A DNA stretch of 45,490 bases from Akkermansia sp. (GTDB lineage: Bacteria > Verrucomicrobiota > Verrucomicrobiia > Verrucomicrobiales > Akkermansiaceae), in assembly GCA_017549485.1 (NCBI GenBank), contig JAFYUT010000034.1, positions 1 through 45,490 of the forward strand, given 5' to 3'. Below are positions 37,323 through 45,490 of this stretch, piece after piece. Both the position numbers and the translations under genes were made by a program. The notes beneath the pieces are model-generated. The model made no database searches. It had not been told where the DNA came from and saw only the letters and a program-made list of their open reading frames with translations. Numbering within the stretch: the stretch's first letter is position 1; the number at the start of each line of letters is the position of its first letter.

Positions 37323-39257
37323 TTAGCGTAGCCCCGGGGTGGTAATGTCTACTTTTAACTTCGTTTTACCGTCTTCTTCGGTTAAATACAGGGTGCCGCC
37401 GGTGACAATGGAGAGAATGTGCTCACAGCACCCTTTGTAAATGAGAGCATGTACTCCGGCTGCATCGGTGGTGCGTTGCTGAGGGATGTTGTATTGCAGG
37501 AACGGTGCCAAACGGAATCCCATTTTAATGCCGCAAATGCTTTCCTGCTGCGGTTGCGCTGCTATTTTACCGGCATAGCGGAAATCACTGCCGATTACCA
37601 GCTCGGAGTCAGAAAGCACCACGGCAGCCGGGCATTGATTATGTCCGTACATTGTAGCCGTAGCGGTTAACGGTTTTTCCTCTACCTCGGCAATGAGGTT
37701 TTGGAGCAAGTCGGCATCTTCCGGTGCAACCATACCGATAACGCCCGTAATGGTATTGAGGGTGCCTTTCCATCCGGTGGCCAGCCCGACGCGGTCTGCC
37801 ACGTTGATGCTAAGTCCCACGTAGGGCTCGTCTGCTGATTCATCGGCGGAATAGCCCATAGTTACACACCAACCATTGCCCAAAGAATCAACCATTTGCT
37901 TCACAGGCGCCAGCATGCCCGGCAACATGGCATACACCATACGGGCAGACCCCAGTTGCATAAGCACTTCGCGTTGCTCTTCGGCGGGCAGGGTGTAGGC
38001 AAAGGTATTCACCACATCAAATACACAGTTGATGGTGGTGTCAAGATTCGGCAGGTTCGGGGTGTTGACCGTGCTGCCGTACAGGTAAACGGCTGCATCT
38101 TCTTTACCGGTGGTGTTCACTGTGGCTGTGGTGAAGCTCTCGCCGCAGGCATCGCTCTCCATGGCCAAGTGTAAGTCCCCATCATGCCATGCCGTGAAGG
38201 TAAACGGACTGTTATTAGCCGGCAGTAGCTTGCTTAACTCGGTTACAATTTGCTGCAAAGAGGCAGCCCCGCTCTTCATCTCTGCCTGCATCTGCGGGCA
38301 TTCTGTCGCAATGCGGTTGAGGGAATCGCGAATGGGGGCGACGGCGTCATTCAGTGCCGTAAGGGGGATGTTGCGTATGCTGTTGAGCAGGGCGGGGGCT
38401 ATGCTGCCTGCCACCAAGGCTCGGTGCGGCTCCATACCTTGCATGAAATCCGCTTTGGGAGTACTCAATATGGATTCTGCTGCACTTGTACACACCTTCA
38501 GTTTGGCCGTGTCATCACATAAGGCAAAGATAAGCACATTGCCTTCTACTCGGTAAACAAAATAAAAAGTTTTGAGCTGTTTTAACCCTTCTTTGTACTC
38601 TGCCGGTATGGGCTCATGTTCGGCTACCGCTGCAATGTTAATGCTGACACCGCTCCAGCCGTTGGCCCGGTAAGGCTCGCATCCCGGCGGGGCAATGACT
38701 TCCAGATGAGAAATCTCGTGTGCCAGCTTGACTGAGATGTCAGAGAGCAACTGCTCTTGTCCGGGCTTGACTCGCATCACGGCATAAGCCGGCTGAGAGA
38801 TACTGTTGAGTGTTTCTACGATGGTGAGAGCCGGGTTGCCTACCTTGGTGGCAACCTGCTGCAAAATCGGCGCAATGGCGGCATCTGCCATGTTGGCCCA
38901 AGTGTTTTGGATGCTTTCCTTCACAATGGCTTGATAGACGAGAGCTGCAATTTGAGCGTAGGCATCATACAAATGTTCCCAGCCCACGGGCAAGCCCATA
39001 GCTACGCTTTCTATTGCTGAGAGCTCTGCGGGTATTTGCTCCTCAGGTAACCCTGTCTTTTTAGCCAGCTCCATAATGCCGGCGGCGTTGATGGTGATAA
39101 AACTGTCCAATTCTGCCGGCAGGTAGGCGGCTGCGGTGAAATCATCCGCACAGGTGGCTGTGACGGGGGCTGCTTCTTGTGCATGCAGCGGGCTCATGCT
39201 GCCTCCCATCATCAGGGCGGTCAGCAGGGTCGTTGTGAGGAGGTGTTTTGCTTTCAT
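37323..39257 (-). CDS. Secreted protein of unknown function
   Basis: 644 residues from ATG 39257. MKAKHLLTTTLLTALMMGGS followed by MSPLHAQEA is a signal peptide with an AxA-like cleavage site. An in-frame ATG at 39377 would add 40 unrelated residues, would run through the promoter and the pdxJ terminator, and is rejected. The mature protein begins YLPAELDSFITINAAGIMEL, reminiscent of DUF3352-type proteins that open with 'LPAD...' and a repeated alpha/beta layout. A second similar unit may start near VKQMVDSLGNGWCVTMGYSA. It has no membrane helix or catalytic motif that I can name. I do not assign a function; periplasmic or surface location is inferred. Confidence 0.75.
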   Translation of the reverse strand: MKAKHLLTTTLLTALMMGGSMSPLHAQEAAPVTATCADDFTAAAYLPAELDSFITINAAGIMELAKKTGLPEEQIPAELSAIESVAMGLPVGWEHLYDAYAQIAALVYQAIVKESIQNTWANMADAAIAPILQQVATKVGNPALTIVETLNSISQPAYAVMRVKPGQEQLLSDISVKLAHEISHLEVIAPPGCEPYRANGWSGVSINIAAVAEHEPIPAEYKEGLKQLKTFYFVYRVEGNVLIFALCDDTAKLKVCTSAAESILSTPKADFMQGMEPHRALVAGSIAPALLNSIRNIPLTALNDAVAPIRDSLNRIATECPQMQAEMKSGAASLQQIVTELSKLLPANNSPFTFTAWHDGDLHLAMESDACGESFTTATVNTTGKEDAAVYLYGSTVNTPNLPNLDTTINCVFDVVNTFAYTLPAEEQREVLMQLGSARMVYAMLPGMLAPVKQMVDSLGNGWCVTMGYSADESADEPYVGLSINVADRVGLATGWKGTLNTITGVIGMVAPEDADLLQNLIAEVEEKPLTATATMYGHNQCPAAVVLSDSELVIGSDFRYAGKIAAQPQQESICGIKMGFRLAPFLQYNIPQQRTTDAAGVHALIYKGCCEHILSIVTGGTLYLTEEDGKTKLKVDITTPGLR

Positions 39258-39285
39258 GTCAGTGTTGTCATGTTTGTTATCGTCA

Positions 39286-39314
39286 AGTCTATAGAAATCA
39301 TTTGCCCCTGTAAA
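39286..39314 (-). promoter_or_regulatory. Possible promoter of the unknown secreted protein gene
   Basis: Minus strand TTTACA (39314-39309), 17-base spacer, TAGACT (39291-39286), 28 bases before ATG 39257. Confidence 0.4.
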
Positions 39315-39353
39315 GAAAAAAATGAGGGCCGAAAAATTCATGTTTCGGCCCTC
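39315..39353 (-). terminator. Terminator of pdxJ
   Basis: Perfect 11-base stem GAGGGCCGAAA / TTTCGGCCCTC (39324-39334, 39343-39353), then ATTTTTTTC on the minus strand. Confidence 0.92.
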
Positions 39354-39378
39354 GGATTCGGTGATAATTTTCTTCAAT

Positions 39379-40119
39379 TTACCACTTGTAGGCGGTAATG
39401 GCCTCTTTCATCTCTCTTACAGCTTCCGTTAAGCCGGTGAAGATGGAGCGAGAGATAAGGGTGTGGCCGATATTGAGCTCGGTGAGATGGGGAACGGCGT
39501 TAAGCTCAGCCAAGTTGGCAATCTGAATGCCGTGGCCGGCGTGTACCTCAAGGCCCAGTGCATGGGCACGCTCTGCGGCTTGTACCAAGCGGGCGGTTTC
39601 GGCTGCGCGTTCTTCTCCCAAGGTGTTGGCAAATTTACCGGTGTGCAACTCAACCATGAGGGCACCTATGGCGGCAGATGCTTCCACCTGAGCCAAGTCG
39701 GGGTCAATGAACATGCTCACTTTACTGCCGTTGGCTTGCAGTGCCTCCACAATGGGGCGAAGCTCTGCCACCTTGCCGGCAACATCCAGCCCTCCCTCGG
39801 TTGTGATTTCCTCGCGGCGCTCAGGCACCAGACATACATAGTCCGGTTTAAGCCCCAGTGCAAACTCCAGCATGGCGGGGGTAGCCCCCATCTCCAAGTT
39901 AAGCGGCAGGGGAATCTCACGGCGCACGGCGTGTGCATCGGCATCTTGCATGTGGCGGCGGTCTTCGCGCACGTGCAGGGTGATGGAGTCTGCCCCACCG
40001 GCCATGGCGGCGCGGGCGGCCTCTATCACGGAGGGCTCAGTGTTGTGAGATTCAAGCATCGTGGCGTAGCGAGCCTGACGCAGGGTGGCTACATGGTCAA
40101 TATTTACTCCGAGGTGCAT
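39379..40119 (-). CDS. pdxJ: Pyridoxine 5'-phosphate synthase
   Basis: Condenses 1-deoxyxylulose 5-phosphate with 3-amino-2-oxopropyl phosphate to pyridoxine phosphate (DXP-dependent vitamin B6 route). A 246-residue TIM barrel, usual length. Signatures: LGVNIDHVATLRQARYA at the N-terminus, GADSITLHVREDRRHMQDAD, NLEMGATPAML, VCLVPERREEITTEGGLDV, VSMFIDPD, VEASAAIGALMVELHTGKFA, and LEVHAGHGIQIANL near the end. It is a single gene between two terminators with a promoter 7 bases before the ATG. Confidence 0.97.
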   Translation of the reverse strand: MHLGVNIDHVATLRQARYATMLESHNTEPSVIEAARAAMAGGADSITLHVREDRRHMQDADAHAVRREIPLPLNLEMGATPAMLEFALGLKPDYVCLVPERREEITTEGGLDVAGKVAELRPIVEALQANGSKVSMFIDPDLAQVEASAAIGALMVELHTGKFANTLGEERAAETARLVQAAERAHALGLEVHAGHGIQIANLAELNAVPHLTELNIGHTLISRSIFTGLTEAVREMKEAITAYKW

Positions 40120-40126
40120 GACTGAA

Positions 40127-40154
40127 AGTACAATGAATGATTGGTCATTTACAA
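40127..40154 (-). promoter_or_regulatory. Promoter of pdxJ
   Basis: Minus strand TTGTAA (40154-40149), 16-base spacer, TGTACT (40132-40127), 7 bases before ATG 40119. Confidence 0.5.
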
Positions 40155-40184
40155 AGTGAGACGCTGCTCTTGCCCTTTTTGTTT

Positions 40185-40216
40185 AAAAAGCCCCGCAAGA
40201 TGTTTCCTGCGGGGCT
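40185..40216 (-). terminator. Terminator of purH
   Basis: Perfect 9-base stem AGCCCCGCA / TGCGGGGCT (40189-40197, 40208-40216), then TTTTAAAC on the minus strand. Confidence 0.88.
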
Positions 40217-40236
40217 TGGTAAGGGGATGTTTTTTA

Positions 40237-41817
40237 TCAGTGCAGGAAGTGGCGGGCACCGGTGAACACCATGGCAATGCCTGCGGCGTCTGCGGCGTCA
40301 ATCACCTCTTGGTCACGGATGGAACCGCCGGGCTGAATACAGGCTGTTACACCGGCATCAATAGCGGTTTGCAGGCCGTCTGCGAAGGGGAACAGACCAT
40401 CGGAAGCAATAACGCTGCCCTTGAGGTCGAGCCCGGCTTGGCCGGCCTTCCACACGGCAATCTTGGCGGAGTCTACGCGGCTCATCTGGCCGGCGCCGAT
40501 GCCGAGAGTGCCGTTCTTGTCGGTAAATACGATGGCGTTGGAGTGTACCTGTTTGCACACGCGCCAAGCAAAGCGCATAGCCTCAAGTTCCTCAGCCGTG
40601 GGAACACGCTTGGTTACAACCTTGGCCTCAAGGTTATCAAGGCCCATGGCCTCGTCATCACGCTTCATGGTCATGATGCCACCGGGGGCGGTACGAATCA
40701 TGGGCTGCTTGCAGTACTCGCGCCAGGCGTCCATATCTATGCGCATGATGCGGCAGTTCTTCTTCTTCTGCAAGATGGCGCGGGCCTCGGGCTCGTAATC
40801 GGGGGCAATGATAACATCGGTGAAGATGGCACCGACGATGCGGGCAAGAGCCTCCGTCATCGGGCGGTTCATAACGATAACACCACCGAAGGGTGCCTGC
40901 GTATCGGTCTGGTAGGCGCGCTTCCAAGCCTCTACAAGGTCCTCGTCATCCTGACCCACACCGCAGGGGTTGGTGTGCTTGAGGATACCTACCGTCGGGC
41001 GGCGGAAGTTCATGATGAGAGAAGCTGCGGCATCCAAGTCAAGAATGTTGGTGTAGGAGAGCTCCTTGCCTTGCAGCTGGGTAAAGATGGAGTCAAAGTT
41101 ACCGTAGAGCACGCTGGGCTGGTGGGGGTTATCACCATAGCGCAGGGTCTGGTTGAAGGGCAGGGAGAGAGAGAAGTTGTTCTTGGTGCTCTCTTCTGCA
41201 CGGTGGCCGAGGTAGTTGGAGATGGCGTTGTCGTAAGAAGATGTGCGCATGAATACCTTAACAGCCAGCTTCTCACGGGTCTTGAGGGTGGTGTTGCCGT
41301 TGTGGTTCTCCATTTCCTCCAGCACGGTGTCGTAATCGGCGGGGTCAGATACTACGGTTACAGAGGCGTAGTTCTTGGCTGCAGAGCGCAGCATGGACGG
41401 GCCGCCGATGTCAATCTTTTCAATAGCCTCAGCCAGGGTTACACCCTCCTTGGCGATGGTCTCCTCAAAGGGATACAGGTTGACGCAAACAAGGTCAATG
41501 GTGGGGATGTTGTTGTCAGTGGCCTGCTGCTGATGCTCGGCCAAATCGCGGCGCTGCAAGAGACCGCCGTGCACCTTGGGGTGCAGGGTCTTTACGCGAC
41601 CGTCAAAAAGCTCAGGGGCGCCGGTGTAGTCGGAGATTTCGGTTACGGGCAGCCCGAGTTCCTGCAGGTATTTGCAGGTGCCGCCTGTAGAGATAAGCTG
41701 TACATTCTGGGCTACCAAGCCCTTGGCAAACTTGTCCAAACCGGTCTTGTCCGATACGGAGAGCAGTGCGCGCTGAATTTTCATCGTTTCCATGTTAAAG
41801 ATAGAATTGGTGTTCAT
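40237..41817 (-). CDS. purH: Bifunctional AICAR formyltransferase / IMP cyclohydrolase
   Basis: Catalyses the last two steps of purine (IMP) synthesis; cytosolic. The N-terminal MGS-like cyclohydrolase domain begins [20 protein letters not shown] and has [13 protein letters not shown] and [15 protein letters not shown]. The C-terminal transformylase domain has [17 protein letters not shown], the active-site [10 protein letters not shown] and [15 protein letters not shown]. It is about 526 residues from ATG 41817; ATG 41784 ([10 protein letters not shown]) is the family-typical alternative. A 7-base hairpin lies directly before ATG 41817, in the predicted leader. The gene ends at a strong terminator. 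Confidence 0.96.
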   Translation of the reverse strand: MNTNSIFNMETMKIQRALLSVSDKTGLDKFAKGLVAQNVQLISTGGTCKYLQELGLPVTEISDYTGAPELFDGRVKTLHPKVHGGLLQRRDLAEHQQQATDNNIPTIDLVCVNLYPFEETIAKEGVTLAEAIEKIDIGGPSMLRSAAKNYASVTVVSDPADYDTVLEEMENHNGNTTLKTREKLAVKVFMRTSSYDNAISNYLGHRAEESTKNNFSLSLPFNQTLRYGDNPHQPSVLYGNFDSIFTQLQGKELSYTNILDLDAAASLIMNFRRPTVGILKHTNPCGVGQDDEDLVEAWKRAYQTDTQAPFGGVIVMNRPMTEALARIVGAIFTDVIIAPDYEPEARAILQKKKNCRIMRIDMDAWREYCKQPMIRTAPGGIMTMKRDDEAMGLDNLEAKVVTKRVPTAEELEAMRFAWRVCKQVHSNAIVFTDKNGTLGIGAGQMSRVDSAKIAVWKAGQAGLDLKGSVIASDGLFPFADGLQTAIDAGVTACIQPGGSIRDQEVIDAADAAGIAMVFTGARHFLH

Positions 41818-41836
41818 CACCGCCTTGGCGGCGGTG
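41818..41836 (-). other. Hairpin in the purH leader
   Basis: Perfect inverted repeat CACCGCC / GGCGGTG (41818-41824, 41830-41836) with a 5-base loop, ending exactly at ATG 41817. It may hide that ATG and favour ATG 41784, or tune initiation. Confidence 0.6.
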
Positions 41837-41840
41837 CCTC

Positions 41841-41869
41841 AACATACACCATTTCGGGCTTGAATGCAA
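41841..41869 (-). promoter_or_regulatory. Promoter of purH
   Basis: Minus strand TTGCAT (41869-41864), 17-base spacer, TATGTT (41846-41841), about 23 bases before ATG 41817. Confidence 0.5.
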
Positions 41870-41891
41870 GCCTTATTTTGGAAACGCTTGT

Positions 41892-42638
41892 TTATCTGAA
41901 AAATGCGGGCACCGGGGTGCCCTCCGTCTGCCAACTGTAAAGGGCCATGCCTGCGTACAATGCTGCAATCAATATAATGACAACGTACAATGTGCTCACG
42001 CCGCTACCGCCGAAAGAGCCTGCCAGCATTTTGGCCTTGTGTTTCAGCTCTTCATCGCTCAGGGCGCGTTTTGTTTGCTTGCCTGCCTTAAGCTTGTTTT
42101 TGCGGGCCGGTTTTCTGCCGGGCAGGGGGCGTGTGTGCTCGGGAGCTTTGGCTTGGGGGGCCGTGGATTCTTCGCCGATGGGGGCGGTTGAGGTGTCTTC
42201 GCCATCGCTGATAGGGGCTGTGGGCGCCTCTGCTTTATCTGCCTCCGGTGTGGTGGGGGCTGTTTCCTTTTTGTCCTCCAGCGGTGCTGTTTCGGCCGTG
42301 GTAGCCGGGACTTCTTTGGGGGCAATAGGTGCGTAATCGGCCAGCTCGGCAATAATCATGGAGGCATCGCCGATGGCGTACACGATGCCTTCTTTCATCA
42401 ATACCGGCTCCTCTACCTCGGTGTCATTGGCATAGGTGCCGTTGGTAGAGTCCAAATCCTCCAACATGAATCCTTGTTCGGTGCAGGTAATACTGCATTG
42501 GCGGTGGGAGAGTCCGTCTACCCCGCTCAATGAAATATCACACGCATCATCGCAACCGATGACGGTGACCTTGCCGAGAATAGCGGGCAAATCAAAGCCC
42601 TGCTTGCGTTCGTTGATGGTAATGATGAGAGATGCCAT
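41892..42638 (-). CDS. FHA-domain protein with C-terminal membrane anchor
   Basis: 248 residues. The N-terminal 95 residues are an FHA phosphothreonine-binding domain: VTVIGCDDACDISLSG, then LSHRQCSIT (family: SRxHA), FMLEDLDSTNGTYAND (family: DLxSxNGT). A long Ala/Pro/Thr/Glu linker follows (about 105-180), then a basic stretch (PGRKPARKNKLKAGKQTKRA), and one membrane helix near the end (STLYVVIILIAALYAGMALY). It is probably a cytoplasmic phospho-reader tethered to the inner membrane by its tail. No Ser/Thr kinase gene is in view. purH follows after 74 bases with its own promoter. Confidence 0.88.
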   Translation of the reverse strand: MASLIITINERKQGFDLPAILGKVTVIGCDDACDISLSGVDGLSHRQCSITCTEQGFMLEDLDSTNGTYANDTEVEEPVLMKEGIVYAIGDASMIIAELADYAPIAPKEVPATTAETAPLEDKKETAPTTPEADKAEAPTAPISDGEDTSTAPIGEESTAPQAKAPEHTRPLPGRKPARKNKLKAGKQTKRALSDEELKHKAKMLAGSFGGSGVSTLYVVIILIAALYAGMALYSWQTEGTPVPAFFR

Positions 42639-42648
42639 GCCTGTTACC

Positions 42649-42678
42649 TAAGTATGCCACATACAGCGTGAATTGCAA
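42649..42678 (-). promoter_or_regulatory. Promoter of the FHA gene
   Basis: Minus strand TTGCAA (42678-42673), 18-base spacer, TACTTA (42654-42649), 10 bases before ATG 42638. Confidence 0.45.
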
Positions 42679-42724
42679 TATAAAAATACGTTCTTCATTC
42701 CCGGAATCAGAAAAAACAATCAAC

Positions 42725-42753
42725 TTGACACGGTTATCTTTTTGTGGCAGAAT
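42725..42753 (+). promoter_or_regulatory. Promoter of the A2M-like gene
   Basis: Consensus -35 TTGACA (42725-42730), 17-base spacer, CAGAAT (42748-42753), giving a leader of about 20 bases to ATG 42780. Confidence 0.55.
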
Positions 42754-42779
42754 CCATTTCAACAAACAGACAGACCTCT

Positions 42780-45490
42780 ATGAATATACGTATTCTTTTC
42801 ATTTGCTTGTTATTTTGTGTGATGCAGGCTTGGGCGTCCCTCCGGGTGCAGAGCAACACATCCTCTCAAACTGTTACTATTCATTTTCCGGAGCCTGTGG
42901 TGAGCGTATCGGTGGTGGATGCCTCGGCGGATGCCGCTCCGGCCGTTCGTGGCCTGGATTTGTTTCGCATAGAGGGTGATGCCTCCCATTGTCCCGTGGC
43001 GGAGTGGGTGGATCAGGATAGATTGCAAGTGTCTTTTCCCGAGGGTACTCATGCCGATACGGAATATCGCTTGGTGTTTCAACCCGGTACTTGTTATTTG
43101 GGTGGTAAAGCGCTTCCGTCGGGCGCCATTAAGTTTCGCTGTCCGTTGACGGAGCTGGTTGCTTTTGAAACAGTCACAGAGCAGGGGTGGGGCTTGGTGG
43201 TGACTCCTGCGCATACAACCTCGCGTCAGGCGTTGAACTTTTCTGCCGATTCTGCGGTGAATTACGAGTTCCGTCAGGTGAAAACGCGTTTTTGGAGCAA
43301 TGAGCGTTACTATGCTCGCCGAGTACCTGCCGTGGTATGCCCCTCGAGGTTGTGTAATGGGATTCAGGCCGATGGCCTGAAACGCTTACATGCCAAGGGC
43401 AGTAAAGTGTGGGGCTCTTTGCGTGATAACTCGGTTCTGCCCGGGCATGTGCTGGTACGCCCGGCAGAGGAGTTGGACCCGGATGAATCGTGGGATTTGG
43501 TGTATACCGGTGCTGAAAAATCCGGGGTTTCAAGTGGCTCGCTTGGGGCGTATTCTCCGCAACATGAAATGCGGACGGGGGTGAGTATGTTACCGCCGGC
43601 GGAAAAAGCGGCAACCGTTGATGTATTGGTGCATTTTGAGTATCCTGTGCCGGAGTCTGAGCTGCCGGGGCTTTTCTCCCGCTTGGGGCTCAGTATCGAT
43701 GGTGAGGGTGCGGTGACAGCTTCTGCCGATGGCCGTACCCGTACCCTGAAAGTAGATGATAAGGTGTGGTTGCAGTTCCGCTACATGGGCGCTGTGCCGT
43801 GTGAGTTGCAAACATGGAAGCAGCCGCGAGAGGGCGCGCAAGAGCCTGATATGTTGGCGTACCGCCCTGTGGGAGTAGCCTCGGGCCTGCGTATGCGGGT
43901 GAGCGGTGTATTGCCCGCAGAGGTGGATATTGCCATACCCGCCGGTTTACAAGCGGCCGGTGGTGCTACGGTGAGAGCCCCCCATGTTCACCGTATATCG
44001 TTGAACCCCGTGCCGCCGCAGTTCGGGGTGTCTGATGACGGGGTGTGTATTGTCCCCCTGCAAGGTTCTCATTCCATACAACTGCCGGCGGTAAATATGG
44101 GGCAGGTGGATGTAACCCTGCGCCGGGTGGATGATACCATGGCCCCGCGCGTTTATTTTAACCCCCGCTACGATACGAGAGACCTTGCTTACGGGCGTTA
44201 TGTGTACAATACGGCTATTTTGAGGGCTCGCAAGGATTTGTTCAATGCCTCCTCTCGGGCCACCATGAAACGCAACTTGGACCGCATGGAAAAAGACTTG
44301 GAGACCGCCCGTAACCTGCGCGAGCAATGGTTTGAAACGGCACAGCGTTTTCGGGCGCATCGGTTTGATTTCAGCAAAAACGGTATGCTGCGCCGTACGA
44401 ATATGTCGCTCAATCTTGATACGTTGAGTGGGGGCAAACTGAGCCCCGGTCTGTATGTCATTACTGTTACATCGCGTGCTAATCAGCAGGTGCGTTATGC
44501 CATGCAGCTTCAAAAACAGCACCCCGATTTCTTGAGCTTTGAGTTTGATATACCCGTGCTGGTTACGGATTTGAACTTGGTGTGTGCCCGAGAGGGGGCT
44601 CTGGTAACGCGTTTCTCCGATGGTTCTGTGGTAACAGGGGCTGAGATTTCGGGGTACAGCACTGATTCCGATTCTGCTGCGCAGCCTGTCTCCTTGTCAA
44701 AAAACGGCATATATTTCGGCCATTTTGCCAATAATAAGGTAATGGCTCGTGCCGGGGCAGATGTGGCGTATGCCGCTGTGCGTGCCGACTGCTCCCCGAA
44801 AAATAAGGATAAAAATAGCTGTATGGTGGTGTTGGATCGTCCCTTGTACCGTCCCGGTGATACGGTGCATGTGCGTGGTTATGTGCGCAAAATGGTGCAG
44901 GGGCGTGCCCGTCATTATGCCGCTTCAAGCGTAAACATGAAAGTGTTTACTCCCGATTGGGCGAATCTGAGCGAGCAGAAGCTTTCCTTAGGTAAATATG
45001 GAGCTTTTGCTGCCGATATTGTTCTGCCTGAGGGAGAAGAGGATGTAACCGGTACCTATACCTTGCTCATAGAAGGCCCGGATTTGGAGAGCAGCACCGA
45101 GATTAAGTGCCAAGTGTTCCGCCGAGATGCGTTTGCGGCTTCTCTTAAGGCAGATGTCGCCAAGATTGCCCCGCAAGAGCTGACCCTTCGTGTGCAGGCG
45201 GATGATTACAGCGGCGTGCCGCTCAGTGGTGCGCGGGTTAAGTTGACCGTGGCCGTAGAGGATGAAAAAGAAATCCACCGTGAGTTGGTGACAGATGCCG
45301 CCGGCTATGCTGAATGTGTCTTGCCGTTGTCTGCCGAACAAGTGCGCCAAGGGGCGCTTACGGTGTCCGGCTCGGTATGCAATGACCGTGAGGAGTATGT
45401 GAATTTACCCCCACAGAGCCTCGAGTTCAGCCCGGCTGATTTTCGTATAGCGGTGCGTAAGGGGTGTGTTGTGCTTACCGATGCGGTAAC
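42780..45490 (+). CDS. Alpha-2-macroglobulin-like protein, N-terminal part (cut by window edge)
   Basis: An open frame of 903 codons running off the window. MNIRILFICLLFCVMQAWA is a signal peptide; the frame is uninterrupted after it. The first 600 residues are beta-rich with little recognisable sequence (VQSNTSSQTVTIHFPEPVVS and onward) apart from a basic helical hairpin near 500 (MKRNLDRMEKDLETARNLRE). At about residue 688 comes LDRPLYRPGDTVHVRGYVRK, the hallmark of the MG2 macroglobulin domain of bacterial A2Ms, followed by DYSGVPLSGARVKL of the next MG domain. The thioester (CxEQ) and bait regions would lie beyond the window. Bacterial A2Ms trap attacking proteases in the periplasm. It is transcribed alone here, away from any pbpC. 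Confidence 0.83.
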   Translation, partial: MNIRILFICLLFCVMQAWASLRVQSNTSSQTVTIHFPEPVVSVSVVDASADAAPAVRGLDLFRIEGDASHCPVAEWVDQDRLQVSFPEGTHADTEYRLVFQPGTCYLGGKALPSGAIKFRCPLTELVAFETVTEQGWGLVVTPAHTTSRQALNFSADSAVNYEFRQVKTRFWSNERYYARRVPAVVCPSRLCNGIQADGLKRLHAKGSKVWGSLRDNSVLPGHVLVRPAEELDPDESWDLVYTGAEKSGVSSGSLGAYSPQHEMRTGVSMLPPAEKAATVDVLVHFEYPVPESELPGLFSRLGLSIDGEGAVTASADGRTRTLKVDDKVWLQFRYMGAVPCELQTWKQPREGAQEPDMLAYRPVGVASGLRMRVSGVLPAEVDIAIPAGLQAAGGATVRAPHVHRISLNPVPPQFGVSDDGVCIVPLQGSHSIQLPAVNMGQVDVTLRRVDDTMAPRVYFNPRYDTRDLAYGRYVYNTAILRARKDLFNASSRATMKRNLDRMEKDLETARNLREQWFETAQRFRAHRFDFSKNGMLRRTNMSLNLDTLSGGKLSPGLYVITVTSRANQQVRYAMQLQKQHPDFLSFEFDIPVLVTDLNLVCAREGALVTRFSDGSVVTGAEISGYSTDSDSAAQPVSLSKNGIYFGHFANNKVMARAGADVAYAAVRADCSPKNKDKNSCMVVLDRPLYRPGDTVHVRGYVRKMVQGRARHYAASSVNMKVFTPDWANLSEQKLSLGKYGAFAADIVLPEGEEDVTGTYTLLIEGPDLESSTEIKCQVFRRDAFAASLKADVAKIAPQELTLRVQADDYSGVPLSGARVKLTVAVEDEKEIHRELVTDAAGYAECVLPLSAEQVRQGALTVSGSVCNDREEYVNLPPQSLEFSPADFRIAVRKGCVVLTDAV

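Noticed and set aside
1..45490. Mobile elements, CRISPR arrays, restriction or other defence systems
   Set aside because: I searched for transposase, integrase, Cas, toxin-antitoxin and nuclease-type signatures and for regularly spaced repeats and found none. The AP2-like protein is the only remotely mobile-type domain.

Overview
The window looks like a chromosomal segment of a Verrucomicrobiota bacterium close to Akkermansia. The reasons are a PEP-CTERM surface protein with an Akkermansia-style tail (VPEP, a hydrophobic helix, RRRRK), a GC-rich coding style, GT35, galactose and mucin-type scavenging genes, and many secreted or lipid-anchored proteins. It is ordinary core chromosome: I see no phage, insertion sequence, CRISPR array or recognised defence system. 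The left edge cuts a tRNA and the right edge cuts a large alpha-2-macroglobulin-like gene.

Layout. 1-4540: partial tRNA, GYF/dispanin membrane protein, lipoprotein, bile-acid/Na+ symporter-family gene, AI-2E-type permease, 41-residue lipoprotein. 4541-8485: operon leuC-leuD-unknown-DeoR regulator on the minus strand. 8740-13503: dnaE followed with no gap by a membrane-anchored serpin-like gene. 13641-14666: isolated PEP-CTERM gene with its own promoter and terminator. 14761-17313: operon psd, polytopic membrane protein, 45-residue protein. 17398-18333: secreted thioredoxin-like protein. 18422-22212: operon AI-2E permease, lysA, beta-CASP metallo-hydrolase. 22362-24038: glucan phosphorylase-like protein. 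24264-24888: divergent ribbon-helix-helix and AP2-like small genes. 24973-27852: M3 peptidase and formate/nitrite-type channel. 28068-32168: crcB, GT-C enzyme, MATE exporter, metallo-hydrolase. 32178-33062: secreted aspartyl protease-like protein. 33194-36706: galK and a sodium/solute symporter, probably a galactose uptake and phosphorylation pair. 36841-42638: HU, unknown secreted protein, pdxJ, purH, FHA protein. 42780 to the end: A2M-like protein.

The most striking signal is not a gene. At about 18 transcription-unit starts a sigma70-like -10 hexamer lies only 6-14 bases before the start codon, mostly with a good -35 box 16-18 bases upstream, so the mRNAs should begin at or within a few bases of the start codon. 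Genes inside operons mostly lack a Shine-Dalgarno sequence too. This points to largely leaderless, SD-independent translation initiation, and it also helps choose start codons (for example GTG at 1720 and ATG at 2785).

Other points of interest are a glucan phosphorylase homologue with serine where the PLP lysine should be, a symporter with a roughly 120-residue charged helical insertion, a G9 homopolymer inside a promoter spacer (possible phase variation), and two families of protease inhibitor in one window (serpin and A2M).
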